Source of the DNA: Vibrio chagasii
Lineage (GTDB): Bacteria > Pseudomonadota > Gammaproteobacteria > Enterobacterales > Vibrionaceae
Length of the DNA stretch: 64,000 nucleotides
Reading direction: 5' to 3'
NCBI RefSeq assembly: GCF_024347355.1
Contig: NZ_AP025466.1
Span: 1,612,001 to 1,676,000 of the forward strand
Shown: positions 17,844 to 27,136 of the stretch, one piece after another
Layout: the number at the start of each line of letters is the position of its first letter
Position numbering within the stretch: position 1 is the first letter of the stretch
The notes under the pieces: model-generated
Told to the model about the DNA's origin: nothing
Database searches by the model: none
The model's input: the letters and a program-made list of their open reading frames with translations, nothing else
Position numbers and translations under genes: made by a program

Positions 17844-18218
17844 ATCAATCAGTAATAGAGTCAGTTAGTATTGGATCTTGGTCTTTAAATTGACGAACTA
17901 TTTTTAATCACAGAGTTATCAAACAGCTCATTTCACGGCGGCTAGCTCAGATAACTTTGCTTTGTGCTACAAGTCATAAAACTGTCAAAGCCCAAAGGTG
18001 TATCATCACCAAACCTAGACGTTAAGGCACCGCGATTTGAGTTAAGTTCATAAGAATCTGATCTTTTTTAATATTTCTTTTTACGGTGCCGCTAATAAAC
18101 GTTTGCGATGATTTCGGGTACAAAAAAGCCCAATCATTCACCTGGAATCTGATTGGGCTTGTTCAATTCTTATCTGTGGCTGCAGAAGCTTAGTATTCTA
18201 ACTTCCTGCTTAGCCGTT
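17844..18218. other. Intergenic region upstream of the scs operon
   Basis: A 375-base region with no ORF. It carries the terminator at 18122-18161 and an inverted repeat, GGCACCG at 18026-18032 with CGGTGCC at 18084-18090, enclosing a T-rich stretch. The scs promoter should lie around 17870-17960. Confidence 0.5.
18122..18161 (-). terminator. Leftward terminator of the 82-residue ORF
   Basis: AAGCCCAATC at 18126-18135 pairs with GATTGGGCTT at 18151-18160. Leftward, six T residues follow the stem. Confidence 0.8.
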
Positions 18219-18467
18219 TTAGTGACAGCGGCGTGGGCCGTTACGCACTAGGTCTTTGCCGTTTTCAAAGACTTCGTCAGTAATCCAACGAGCAAGTAGA
18301 ACCTGGTGGCTGCTATTGAATACAGCAACAAAGTGACGACCGTCAGAGTTATTGGTCGCCATACCAACGCCTTCAACACCTTCTAGGCCTAAACCGCCAG
18401 ATTCTACTGAAATTAGGAATTGTTCTAGTTCTTCAAGCGTTTTAATTACATCAAGTTCGTTGTTCAT
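18219..18467 (-). CDS. Conserved-looking small protein of unknown function
   Basis: An 82-residue soluble protein, not recognised. A helical start (DVIKTLEELEQFLISV) is followed by a glycine-rich turn and beta strands (GRHFVAVFNSSHQVLLARWI). It ends with an unusual Arg-Arg-Cys-His tail. It has its own strong terminator and normal codon use, so it is probably real. No signal peptide is present. Confidence 0.6.
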   Translation of the reverse strand: MNNELDVIKTLEELEQFLISVESGGLGLEGVEGVGMATNNSDGRHFVAVFNSSHQVLLARWITDEVFENGKDLVRNGPRRCH

Positions 18468-18718
18468 TTTTTCATTCTCTTGCTGTAACCAATACCGGGT
18501 AATAAGGCGTGTTAAAGCATGCGCCTAAAGCCGATCTCAGTCGTTATTCTTTGTTGGATGCGTACTCTACAGATCATGGAGAGCGATTGGAACTCTCAAA
18601 TATTAGATACGGGCTGATATTTTGCGAAGTTTTAACACAACATACGTTTAAATGCTTGTTATCCATCTTCTTTTTACTACTATTTATAGGGTCAATTTAG
18701 ACAGTAATAGGAATTAAT

Positions 18719-20323
18719 ATGATGAAGGTTTGGCGTTGTCTATTGTTAATGTTGACGTTTGTCGCATTCGGAAGTTTCGCGCAAAGTGTCGATAAGATAG
18801 CACAAGTACAAGATCAGCTTATGCTCGATCTGGCAACATTAGAAACGGCGCATGATGCTGAGAAACCCTTTCTTGAAGATATTTTGAGACGCAAGAACCA
18901 AGGGCTACGTGAGGAGATATTTACACAACTCTCTTCAGACAAGAAAGAAGGGCTAGATGCCGTTCTGGCTCAGCAGGTAGAACTTTTACAGAAATTACTG
19001 ACATTGAACGAAGATAAAATCGTTTCAATGAGTAAAGAAAATCGTTCGGCTGAAGGCGATGTTAAGAAGCGTCTTGAATTACGTATTCAGAAACGAATCG
19101 GGATGATGGACACCTACTACCAGCAGCTTGCGAAAACATTAGCATGGTCAAAAGAGCGTGGTGTCGATGTTACTGCATCGGAAGATACGCTGAAAAAGGC
19201 GTTAGTGTCTCGTTCTAAATACCTAACGAATGCGATTCTCTACACAGATACGCAGCGACAAGATTTAGAAGCACGCTTGTCGTTTGTTAATGAAGAAGAG
19301 AAAGCGACTATCAAGAAGGAGCTTGAGCGCTTCAGTGAGCGTACGAGCGTGATGGTTGCTAGCTTAGAAGAGACAATTTCTCTGATGGAGCCGTTTGGTG
19401 TCGACGTAACCTCATACAAGCGAGTGTTGTTGGCGACAACGGGAGACATTAACGCTGATGTGCTAGACGTTGATGTTGCATTGGAGCTTTTAGATGGCTG
19501 GCTTCGTTCATTTAGTGCGTGGGCGTTTGAGAATACGCCATCATTCATTGTTAAGCTGGCTTTGTTTTTAGGTATTTTGTATGTAACTCGTCTACTGTCG
19601 AACGTTGCGCGCAAAACCGTTCGTAAGAGTGTGTCGCATTCTAAAATGGACTTCAGTGTATTGATGCAGGATTTCTTTGTGTCAATTGCATCGAAAGCCG
19701 TCGTGTTTATCGGTTTGCTTATCGCGCTGTCGCAAATCGGGATAGAGCTAGCACCATTGCTAACCGGTTTCGGTGTCGCTGGTGTAATCATTGGTTTCGC
19801 ATTGCAAGATACGCTATCTAACTTTGCTTCTGGTTTGATGATCTTGATCTACCGCCCATACGATGTGGGCGACATGGTGAAAGTGGCGGGTGTTCAAGGT
19901 ACAGTAAAAGACATGAGCCTTGTATCAACCACAGTACAGACTATCGATAACCAGCGCTTGGTGATTCCAAATAATAAAATTTGGGGGGATGTGATCAACA
20001 ACATTACAGCAGAGCGTGTTCGACGTGTCGATATGGTATTTGGCATTGGTTATTCTGATGATATTGATAAGGCGAAAGCCGTATTAAATGAAATCATTGT
20101 TGCGCATCCTCTCGTGCTAAAAAAACCAGAGCACATGATCAAACTGCACACCTTGAACACATCTTCTGTAGATTTCGTAGTAAGGCCGTGGGTTAAGACC
20201 GACGATTACTGGGATGTATATTGGGATGTGACGGAAACCGTGAAGAAACGCTTCGACGAAGAAGGCATCACTATTCCGTTCCCTCAACGTGATGTGCATA
20301 TATACAACCACGAAGAGAGCTAA
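18719..20323 (+). CDS. MscS-family mechanosensitive channel with large periplasmic domain
   Basis: A 534-residue protein. A signal peptide (1-22, ending FGSFAQ) precedes about 240 residues of charged helical coiled coil. Three membrane helices follow (about 275-375), and the last contains the glycine-rich pore segment GFGVAGVIIGFALQDTLSNFASG, the hallmark of MscS. A beta domain (IYRPYDVGDMVKVAGVQGTVKDM) and a C-terminal alpha/beta domain complete it. It should open under membrane tension in hypo-osmotic shock. The long N-terminal region resembles the extended MscS types rather than minimal MscS. TAGGA lies before the ATG. Confidence 0.86.
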   Translation: MMKVWRCLLLMLTFVAFGSFAQSVDKIAQVQDQLMLDLATLETAHDAEKPFLEDILRRKNQGLREEIFTQLSSDKKEGLDAVLAQQVELLQKLLTLNEDKIVSMSKENRSAEGDVKKRLELRIQKRIGMMDTYYQQLAKTLAWSKERGVDVTASEDTLKKALVSRSKYLTNAILYTDTQRQDLEARLSFVNEEEKATIKKELERFSERTSVMVASLEETISLMEPFGVDVTSYKRVLLATTGDINADVLDVDVALELLDGWLRSFSAWAFENTPSFIVKLALFLGILYVTRLLSNVARKTVRKSVSHSKMDFSVLMQDFFVSIASKAVVFIGLLIALSQIGIELAPLLTGFGVAGVIIGFALQDTLSNFASGLMILIYRPYDVGDMVKVAGVQGTVKDMSLVSTTVQTIDNQRLVIPNNKIWGDVINNITAERVRRVDMVFGIGYSDDIDKAKAVLNEIIVAHPLVLKKPEHMIKLHTLNTSSVDFVVRPWVKTDDYWDVYWDVTETVKKRFDEEGITIPFPQRDVHIYNHEES

Positions 20324-20349
20324 TCGCTCATTGATTAACGTGGTAATTA

Positions 20350-20379
20350 AATGGACGCTGAATAGGCGTCCATTTTTTG
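20350..20379 (+). terminator. Terminator of the MscS-family gene
   Basis: ATGGACGC pairs with GCGTCCAT around a seven-base loop, followed by six T residues. Confidence 0.8.
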
Positions 20380-20472
20380 TTGGTGTATCTTATTTTCATT
20401 CTTTTATCTCGCTTCACCCAACTGAGAATTACGTTATCATGGGGCTGGCTCAGTCTGGATAGTTGAAATCGA

Positions 20473-21306
20473 ATGGATGATTCACAGCAAAACCCTAACA
20501 CAAAAAAAACAACAGTAAGAAAAGCGCGACGAATCGAAAGCGTCATGAACTCTGCGATGTGGCATTTAACTCAGAGGGATATGACTGAAAGCGAGTTGAC
20601 TGCGAAACTGAAAGTGAAAACGGACAATCAAGATTGGATCGACGAAACCTTGAGGAACCTGAAAGGTTATGGTTATCTAAAGTCTGATCAGGATTTTGCA
20701 GAGCAATTTGTCGAGCAAGCTTTCTTTGGCGAATTTGGATCGCGATACATCATTGAAAAGTTGAAGAAGAAAGGGCTAACCGACTCGGTCATTTCGGATG
20801 CGATTCATAAGGTATCTGCTGATAAAAACATCGATGAACAAATGATATTGATCGATCGAATCAATCATTACTATTCAGGCTTTACCATGAGCCGTGAAAA
20901 GCTTGTAGCGACACTGCAAAAACGTGGCTTCAGCTATCAACAAGTCAAAATCGCGATCGATCATCATCCGCAAGCTCATGAGCTTAAGAGTAATATTCAG
21001 ATCAAGGCCGAGAAAGCTGATTTGGAGAAAGAAGTGTTGAAATACGCACGAAAAGGGAAGGGTTTGACTGCCATTCAGCAAGAGCTGAAACAACGACAAA
21101 TCGATACCAGCGAGCTATCTGCGTTAATCGATCGATTAATCAACGAAGAGCAGCTGGACTTCTACTCATCTTGTTTAGAACAGCTGCAGAAAAAGTCTTA
21201 CGATCTTAACGACCACAAAGAGCGCTCTAAGGCTTATGCCATGCTAAGTCGTAAAGGTTTTTCATCTGATGAGATAAAGTTCGCGTTAAGTGAAGGCAAC
21301 GAGTAA
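20473..21306 (+). CDS. RecX-like helical-repeat protein
   Basis: A 277-residue all-helical protein. Short three-helix units recur: MWHLTQRDMTESELTAKL..., FGSRYIIEKLKKKGLTDSVI, SREKLVATLQKRGFSYQQVK, LTAIQQELKQRQIDTSELS and RSKAYAMLSRKGFSSDEIK. This is the RecX pattern; RecX binds RecA filaments and limits their growth. It is nearly twice the length of enterobacterial RecX (about 166 residues), with more repeats, and no recA lies nearby. A RecA-modulating role is plausible but unproved. A paralogue beside recA elsewhere would be expected. Confidence 0.68.
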   Translation: MDDSQQNPNTKKTTVRKARRIESVMNSAMWHLTQRDMTESELTAKLKVKTDNQDWIDETLRNLKGYGYLKSDQDFAEQFVEQAFFGEFGSRYIIEKLKKKGLTDSVISDAIHKVSADKNIDEQMILIDRINHYYSGFTMSREKLVATLQKRGFSYQQVKIAIDHHPQAHELKSNIQIKAEKADLEKEVLKYARKGKGLTAIQQELKQRQIDTSELSALIDRLINEEQLDFYSSCLEQLQKKSYDLNDHKERSKAYAMLSRKGFSSDEIKFALSEGNE

Positions 21307-21337
21307 CTGATGAGTAGCGGAACCAAGATAAACAAAT

Positions 21338-22096
21338 CTATCGAGTCGCGTCTCTATTTTCAGTAATACCTAAGCCGTTACGCAAAGCAAATTGAACCAG
21401 TTCATTGTGATTATTCAGGTTCATTAATCCAAGAATTCGGTACTTATGTGATTCGATGGTACGTGGGCTTAAGTGCAATTTATCGGCACACTCCTTGGCA
21501 GTGTACCCTTGAGCGATAAGTGATAGCACCTTGGTTTGCTTCTTCGATAACAACAACAGCTTATCACTATCGTCTTCCCACAAGTTCTCACTTTGATTCA
21601 ACGTTCTAGCTAATGTTGAATGCTGCCAATAACAAAGCCACATCTCACACACAAGCTTCAGACGCTTAATGTCTTCTAAGCCCAATGTGGTTTTATTGTC
21701 GTGGAAGTTAGTGAAAGAGAGTGCGCCCCAACGTTGGTTAAACAGTTGCAAAGGGATAATACAGTGCCACTTGCCACCTTGTTTATATATTCGGCGTAGC
21801 ACATCGTTTTGAATTTTAGCGAGCTGTTCTTCTGAAAACTCTAAGTAAGTTTCTTGCGTTTTGAGGAGCTTCAAATACTCGAGATGGTTGCAGCCTAAAA
21901 AGTCTTGTTTATCGATAGGTGGAATATGTGACTTAGATACCGAGATTGTTTTCCCATCTTCGAGCAGAACCATAGAGTTTGGGTACAGGGTTAATCTGTC
22001 AATATCAAACCAGTCTAGAACGTCAAAGCTTGCAGTGGACCAAGTTGCAGTAAAATCTTTTGGATCACTATTGATCAAAGTTTCAGACTGATTCAT
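21338..22096 (-). CDS. LuxR-type HTH transcriptional regulator
   Basis: A 252-residue protein with a C-terminal LuxR/NarL helix-turn-helix (about residues 184-240): VLSLIAQGYTAKECADKLHLSPRTIESHKYRI. The first 170 residues are a mixed alpha/beta sensor region, possibly GAF/PAS or autoinducer-type. It lacks an obvious receiver-domain aspartate set, so it is not a simple response regulator. The ATG at 22096 is used; the frame runs two TTG codons further. It is divergent from the DUF3187 gene and converges tightly with the RecX-like gene. Confidence 0.82.
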   Translation of the reverse strand: MNQSETLINSDPKDFTATWSTASFDVLDWFDIDRLTLYPNSMVLLEDGKTISVSKSHIPPIDKQDFLGCNHLEYLKLLKTQETYLEFSEEQLAKIQNDVLRRIYKQGGKWHCIIPLQLFNQRWGALSFTNFHDNKTTLGLEDIKRLKLVCEMWLCYWQHSTLARTLNQSENLWEDDSDKLLLLSKKQTKVLSLIAQGYTAKECADKLHLSPRTIESHKYRILGLMNLNNHNELVQFALRNGLGITENRDATR

Positions 22097-22350
22097 CAAC
22101 AATTGCTCAAAGCTCGGCTAGAGACGTTCACATTTTATCCTTATCAAAAGTTAGGTTATTCATTCACGCGGTGAAGATATTCGTTAAAACGCTCGAGAGC
22201 AAGTGAACATTAAAAGATCGTTAAGGTGTTCTTAGCTCGATTTTTTTAGAACACATTATTCTATGTATTTTAGCGAAAAGCAGTAAATTTGCTGCATTAA
22301 TTGAACGCTGTTTTTAAGAGAATCGGACGTTTTAAACCATTGAGAAAGTT

Positions 22351-23310
22351 GTGACAGCGTTAAGAACATTTCTGACCGTATCCCTATCAATATTGCCTTT
22401 TCACAGTGCTGTAGCATCTCCAATGTTCGTCTATGCACAATCTCCCATTCACTCGAATGTGCTCTCTACACAGCTTCGTTCTGCTGAACCAAATAGGACT
22501 GGTACGATAGAGTTTAAGTCCTCTTATACGCAGGCCAGTATATGGGCACATACACAAGCTTATTCCTTAGATTATTATCAAAATCAGTCGAATATTGCTG
22601 TTCAATGGCAAGCGTCTCCGATTTGGAAAACTGAACTCGATTATCGTGTTGTCACAGCAAAAGATAACGGTTTAGATAGTTTTGTTATGGGATTTCATGA
22701 TCTGTTTGGTGTTGGACAGAATGGCCGTGATGAGGTTGCAGAAGACCAGTTCACTATCGATTTTCATAATGCCGGTGTTCATGTGTCAGATTTCGAAGGT
22801 GACGACCTAACCAATGCAGTTACTTTCTACAATGAGTTACTACTGTATTCTCGAGGGCCGATGTCACTGTCGGCTGGTGGTTCACTGTTTTACAACAATG
22901 TTAGAAGTGGGCAGTTTGCGAGAACCAGTTTCGAGCAGGGTGTCCAACTCAACTACAGCTATATCACTCCAAGGCACAGTTTCTTTTCTACCATTGGCCT
23001 TGTGCATCGAAACAGCGATGGTCACTTAGTTAGTGATGAGAGGCTAGCACTTGAAAACGTGAGTGCTAGCTGGGCTGTTGGGTATGAATATCGATGGAAT
23101 CAGCGCCATAGCTTGGTCCTTGAATCGCTCAACTACCAAGGCTGGTCGACCAATGATCCAGATTTCCCGGAGCCATCAAATGAGGTGGTTGTGGGGTATC
23201 GCTATCGTTTGTACCGCCTTGCTTTAGAAGCCTTGATGATTGAGAACATTCGTAACATGGATAACAGTACTGATATCGGTTTCACGCTTGGCTTACGTTT
23301 CTCAATATAA
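22351..23310 (+). CDS. DUF3187-type outer-membrane beta-barrel protein
   Basis: A 319-residue exported protein starting at GTG with GAGAAAG just upstream. The signal peptide is about 1-22 (ending SAVAS). Next come SPMFVYAQSPIHSNVLSTQLRSA and a succession of amphipathic strands ending in LRFSI, which suggests an outer-membrane barrel. The pattern matches the DUF3187 family, whose function is unknown. The divergent LuxR regulator about 250 bases away may control it. Confidence 0.72.
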   Translation: MTALRTFLTVSLSILPFHSAVASPMFVYAQSPIHSNVLSTQLRSAEPNRTGTIEFKSSYTQASIWAHTQAYSLDYYQNQSNIAVQWQASPIWKTELDYRVVTAKDNGLDSFVMGFHDLFGVGQNGRDEVAEDQFTIDFHNAGVHVSDFEGDDLTNAVTFYNELLLYSRGPMSLSAGGSLFYNNVRSGQFARTSFEQGVQLNYSYITPRHSFFSTIGLVHRNSDGHLVSDERLALENVSASWAVGYEYRWNQRHSLVLESLNYQGWSTNDPDFPEPSNEVVVGYRYRLYRLALEALMIENIRNMDNSTDIGFTLGLRFSI

Positions 23311-23465
23311 AAGCGATATCAACATATCATTATTTAATTAAATTCATCTTGGCTATAAAATTTCAGTAATTTCACGGTATATCAATAACTGTAATTTTTG
23401 AACAATAGCGCCACTCCAAAAGGCCGGACTAACAAGGCCGAATCAATATATAGGTAGTGGTAATC

Positions 23466-24497
23466 ATGAAAAAAACATTAGTAGCACTTGCGATTGCAAG
23501 CATTTCAACTTCAGCGTTTGCTGTAAGCACAAGCAGCCAAAATAGCCAGAATGAAGAGATGTTTGCTTTTGATTCTATGCACAAAGATCAATTCTCAGTA
23601 GCAGGTTCTTTCGGTGTTGGTGGTTACTACGACACAGGCTCAAAAGCATTTTACGATGACTGGGCGACTGGTCTAACACTGGCGGTAAGCTACCGTAACA
23701 ACCGTTTTGTTGGTTACTTCGAAACTGACATGATGCTGAACTACACAACTGACAATAACGTTGCAGCGAACGACGCAGCAACATCTGGTTGGGTGAATGG
23801 CATTGATACAGGCCCAGCGACAGACGTTGATAAAGCGTGGTTAGGTTTCGACACTGGTTACGGTATCGCTTCATTCGGTTGGGAAAACGATACGGCACTA
23901 GATAAAGTTGACGGAGCTGGTGATAACACTTACGAGTTTGGTGCTTCTGCTGGCGACGCTTCTGATGCATTCAACGTCGTTAAGTTCCAAGGCGCAACTA
24001 ACGGTATTGCTTACGCAATCTCTTACTTTGAGACTGGTGATGACCATAACGACGCAGATAAAGGCGTTAACGGTTACATCGGTATCGAGCAAGAAGTATT
24101 TAGCGTATACGCGGGTTACGAAGCTCGTGACGATGAGAAAGATTACGAAGTATACACAGTAACTGGCAGCATGAAGTTAGGTTCAATGAAGCTAGGTCTT
24201 AACTCTTGGATCGATCAAAACGATGAGATGAAGAATACAGGTTTCTACTTCTCTGGCGGTTACACATTGTCTGATGACCTAACGATTGCAGCCGGTTACG
24301 CTTTCAATACCAACGAAGAAGATAACCTATCAGATGTAGATTCTTCGTACATCAACGTTGCAGCTATGTACCGTATTGCTGATAACGCAGACATGGGTAT
24401 TGATATTAAACAAGATATCGAAGGTGCACGCTCAATTGGTAACACGCAATACGACGAAGAAACACACGTATTCGCAGCTGCTTACTACTACTTCTAA
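23466..24497 (+). CDS. Porin-like outer-membrane protein
   Basis: A 343-residue exported beta-barrel. The signal peptide MKKTLVALAIASISTSAFA is followed by about 16 amphipathic strands with acidic loops and a terminal FAAAYYYF, with the expected C-terminal phenylalanine. It differs from the porin at 11087: it has a longer polar N-terminal linker (SSQNSQNEEMFAF) and richer acidic loops. The ATG at 23466 is chosen over GTG at 23457 for the standard MKKT signal start. A general diffusion role is inferred. Confidence 0.8.
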   Translation: MKKTLVALAIASISTSAFAVSTSSQNSQNEEMFAFDSMHKDQFSVAGSFGVGGYYDTGSKAFYDDWATGLTLAVSYRNNRFVGYFETDMMLNYTTDNNVAANDAATSGWVNGIDTGPATDVDKAWLGFDTGYGIASFGWENDTALDKVDGAGDNTYEFGASAGDASDAFNVVKFQGATNGIAYAISYFETGDDHNDADKGVNGYIGIEQEVFSVYAGYEARDDEKDYEVYTVTGSMKLGSMKLGLNSWIDQNDEMKNTGFYFSGGYTLSDDLTIAAGYAFNTNEEDNLSDVDSSYINVAAMYRIADNADMGIDIKQDIEGARSIGNTQYDEETHVFAAAYYYF

Positions 24498-24511
24498 GAG
24501 TAGTGTCGAGG

Positions 24512-24540
24512 CTTAGGCGCGCTTGAGAGCCTAAGACTTT
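24512..24540 (+). terminator. Weak terminator-like hairpin after the porin-like gene
   Basis: CTTAGGC at 24512-24518 pairs with GCCTAAG at 24529-24535, followed only by ACTTTAAAA. The T run is short. Confidence 0.4.
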
Positions 24541-24690
24541 AAAACTCGAATATTGAGACTGAACGTCATGGTGTAATTACTGCCCGGTCTTTGCACCATA
24601 TTCTCTTCTTTGCGCAGCTTAAGCATCCACTGTTCGACATGTGGTATGCCACTCAAGCGTTACGAGTGGATTATTATCTGGAGAAACAAA

Positions 24691-25002
24691 ATGGTTAAGA
24701 GCATATCTGGCAAGGGTGTCATTTATGGCAATGAGACTCTGTTTACGTGCAAACCTAATCGAAATGGATTGTTCGAATTGGCACGTAAACATGGAAGAGC
24801 TGCTGGTACTCGTCCACAAGACTCACAAAACAAAGTCTACGCAGAATCTTTAGATGAAGCATGGGACTTACTGAAAACTGAAAAGTTTTATATTGTTTTG
24901 ACTGGACAAGTATATGGCATTCATAGAAAGTCTTTGAGAAGCGTTGAATCGGTTGATATTGAATTTGATACCGAAACACGCTCGGCGTGCGCTACGGCGT
25001 AA
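24691..25002 (+). CDS. Unrecognised small basic protein
   Basis: A 103-residue soluble protein, not recognised. It is basic in its first 60 residues (GRAAGTRPQDSQNK) and has a short beta pattern (FYIVLTGQVYGIH) near residue 70. The open frame begins at 24610, but GGAG at 24680-24683 lies seven bases before the ATG at 24691, so that is the start. A perfect terminator follows. Nearby genes give no clue to its role. Confidence 0.58.
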   Translation: MVKSISGKGVIYGNETLFTCKPNRNGLFELARKHGRAAGTRPQDSQNKVYAESLDEAWDLLKTEKFYIVLTGQVYGIHRKSLRSVESVDIEFDTETRSACATA

Positions 25003-25018
25003 TGCCAATATTGAAAAG

Positions 25019-25047
25019 AAAAAGGACGATTAATATCGTCCTTTTTT
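25019..25047. terminator. Bidirectional terminator
   Basis: GGACGAT at 25024-25030 pairs with ATCGTCC at 25035-25041, with A and T runs on either side. It serves both the 103-residue gene and the M3 peptidase. Confidence 0.8.
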
Positions 25048-25086
25048 ACTTTTATCGTTTAATCCACGAGTGATAGTGAACGTTGG

Positions 25087-26934
25087 TTATCGTCCGTATT
25101 TTTCAATAATAAAACGCTCAAAATCATCACACATTTGTTCATTCGACTCTTCATTATTCGCTAATTCAGTTGCGCCGTCGACGATCGATATTTTCGCATT
25201 TAAATCTGCGACTTGTGCACGTTCACGAGAAGCCAGTTGTTTGATCTTTTTCTCTTCAATTGCCCATGCTTGATCAGGTGTTAAGTTGCACTCGTCAGCA
25301 AGGTATTTGGCATTGAAGCCCTCACCAGTCAGACTCTCTATTGTTCCATTGTGATTTACGCTATTGCCTTTATACCAATAGTGCTTAGCCAATAAAGGGC
25401 CGATCTCAGGGTTGTCTGTTAAGTAACCGAACTTGTCAGTGAAGTAAGCTCGCGTTTGATACACCGCCATGTGAGCCAGCAGGTAACCTTGGTATGCGCA
25501 AGAGGCTTCGTCTGATAACAGGTGCGGGATCGCCATTAATGGACGTGGGCTGCAATCCAAACCGAGTATGCTTTTTTCGCTACGACGAGCGAGTTCTGTG
25601 ATCTTCTCAGGCGTAAGATCTTCATCAGCCATCTCATACAGCGCTCGTTCAAAGTAAGGCACCACAAGAATACTGCGCTCTTGGTAGGCTCTGAATGGCT
25701 GCTTGCTATTAATCATTGCTTTGATGAGCTCATCAGGCACTGGTTGGCCATCTGCATCGACCGCATACTGTTTTAGCCAATCGGCGTCATTCAACAAGCT
25801 GTCACAGAACATGGATTGCGTTTCCGCGTAAGCCATTGAGGTCGGTGCAAACTCTTGAGAGAAGCACGGCGCGTTCATTTTCACGTTAGCAAAGTGGGCT
25901 GCATGCCCACCTTCGTGAAACAGTGTGTTGATCCCATCATAGCCACTGCCGACTTGATCGGGCTTAGCATTACTCGTGAAGTTGACTTGAGCTGGCACCC
26001 AAGTGTCTTGGTCATAGAAAGAAGGAATAGGCCCGTGACAGAAACCATTAGGGTATTTACCTTTGCGATCTAGCAAATCTAACTTCAAGGTGGCTTGAGA
26101 GTATTCGATATTCAGGCGGCCAAAAGACTCAATCCAGCGTCTCAATGACTTTGAGAAAGGGACGTAAGGGTCGAGGTCATTCATCACGTCACCGGCAAAA
26201 GAGTAGGTGAAGTTATGGCCTTCGAGGGCGCTTTGACCCTTTTGTGCAGCTAAGTTGGTGAGACTTTTTTGGTGACTATCTCGGGTACGTGCCTCAAAGT
26301 CGTCCAAAATCGTAAACAGTTGCTCTGTGGTCATCTGCTCAGTTTTTACGACGGAATAATCGAAAAATGTTTTGAACCCCAGAGACTGGGCAAACTTATT
26401 ACGTTTTTTGATAAGTTCAATAAAGCCGTTCACGAGGAGCCATTGTTCTAAACCTAGCAAGGCTTGGTGTGCTGAATGTCTAACTTGCTCACTACTGTTA
26501 CTTCTCACAGCTGAACCTAGGACAGGAAGCGAGCCTTCTGTTTCTTGTCCCACTTCATTTACGTAAGTCATCACGTGGTTTTGCTTTTTCTCAAACAGTT
26601 CAGCTTCAAACTTGATGAGGTCTGCTTTTAGCGCTTGAGAATTCTGCGATTCAATAGCATGCGATTTGAACGTGGCTAACCAACCATTGAGCCCGGTTAA
26701 GGTGCTCTCTTTTTCTTGAAGGTCTTGAATTTGGTCAATGGTACTTAGTTGGGCTTCGATAGCCTTTATCTGCTCAGCAGAGCTTAGAAATTCGGTCCAC
26801 TGAGTTTGAGCGAGGGTTGAGCCATCATGATCGTCACTGATGCCCATGTAAGTATCCCAAAAGAAGTCTTCTTTCGTTTTGTGAGTAGTAAGATACTTGT
26901 GATTCAGTTGGTTGAGATAGTTCGTTGCCGTCAT
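25087..26934 (-). CDS. M3-family zinc metallopeptidase (oligopeptidase)
   Basis: A 615-residue cytoplasmic peptidase without a signal peptide. The zinc motif HEGGH is at 340-344 (LFHEGGHAAHF), with the third ligand expected in the helix about 25 residues on (SMAYAETQSMFCDSLL). This is the thimet-oligopeptidase family, which trims short peptides. The size suits the shorter bacterial M3 types rather than Dcp or OpdA (about 680). It is a lone leftward gene, with a terminator shared with its convergent neighbour. Confidence 0.84.
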   Translation of the reverse strand: MTATNYLNQLNHKYLTTHKTKEDFFWDTYMGISDDHDGSTLAQTQWTEFLSSAEQIKAIEAQLSTIDQIQDLQEKESTLTGLNGWLATFKSHAIESQNSQALKADLIKFEAELFEKKQNHVMTYVNEVGQETEGSLPVLGSAVRSNSSEQVRHSAHQALLGLEQWLLVNGFIELIKKRNKFAQSLGFKTFFDYSVVKTEQMTTEQLFTILDDFEARTRDSHQKSLTNLAAQKGQSALEGHNFTYSFAGDVMNDLDPYVPFSKSLRRWIESFGRLNIEYSQATLKLDLLDRKGKYPNGFCHGPIPSFYDQDTWVPAQVNFTSNAKPDQVGSGYDGINTLFHEGGHAAHFANVKMNAPCFSQEFAPTSMAYAETQSMFCDSLLNDADWLKQYAVDADGQPVPDELIKAMINSKQPFRAYQERSILVVPYFERALYEMADEDLTPEKITELARRSEKSILGLDCSPRPLMAIPHLLSDEASCAYQGYLLAHMAVYQTRAYFTDKFGYLTDNPEIGPLLAKHYWYKGNSVNHNGTIESLTGEGFNAKYLADECNLTPDQAWAIEEKKIKQLASRERAQVADLNAKISIVDGATELANNEESNEQMCDDFERFIIEKYGR

Positions 26935-27136
26935 GACATTCCTTGAAAATTAATCATTAATTTCAGTAATATAACACATCTATTAAGTGGTATTTGTGAT
27001 GTCTGATTGAAGGTTTGCCGATTAGTGTTTGTTCAGCCTAGTCTTGCTTTTTAGCTTAAATCATAGTCTCAACAGGTTGTAGGTTGATTGGTTACGTATA
27101 ATGAGTCACGTCTAGTGATTTGAATAAGCAACATTA

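Noticed and set aside
18509..18700. A 63-codon frame upstream of the MscS-family gene
   Set aside because: Weak start and no coding pattern; the region is better read as promoter and leader.
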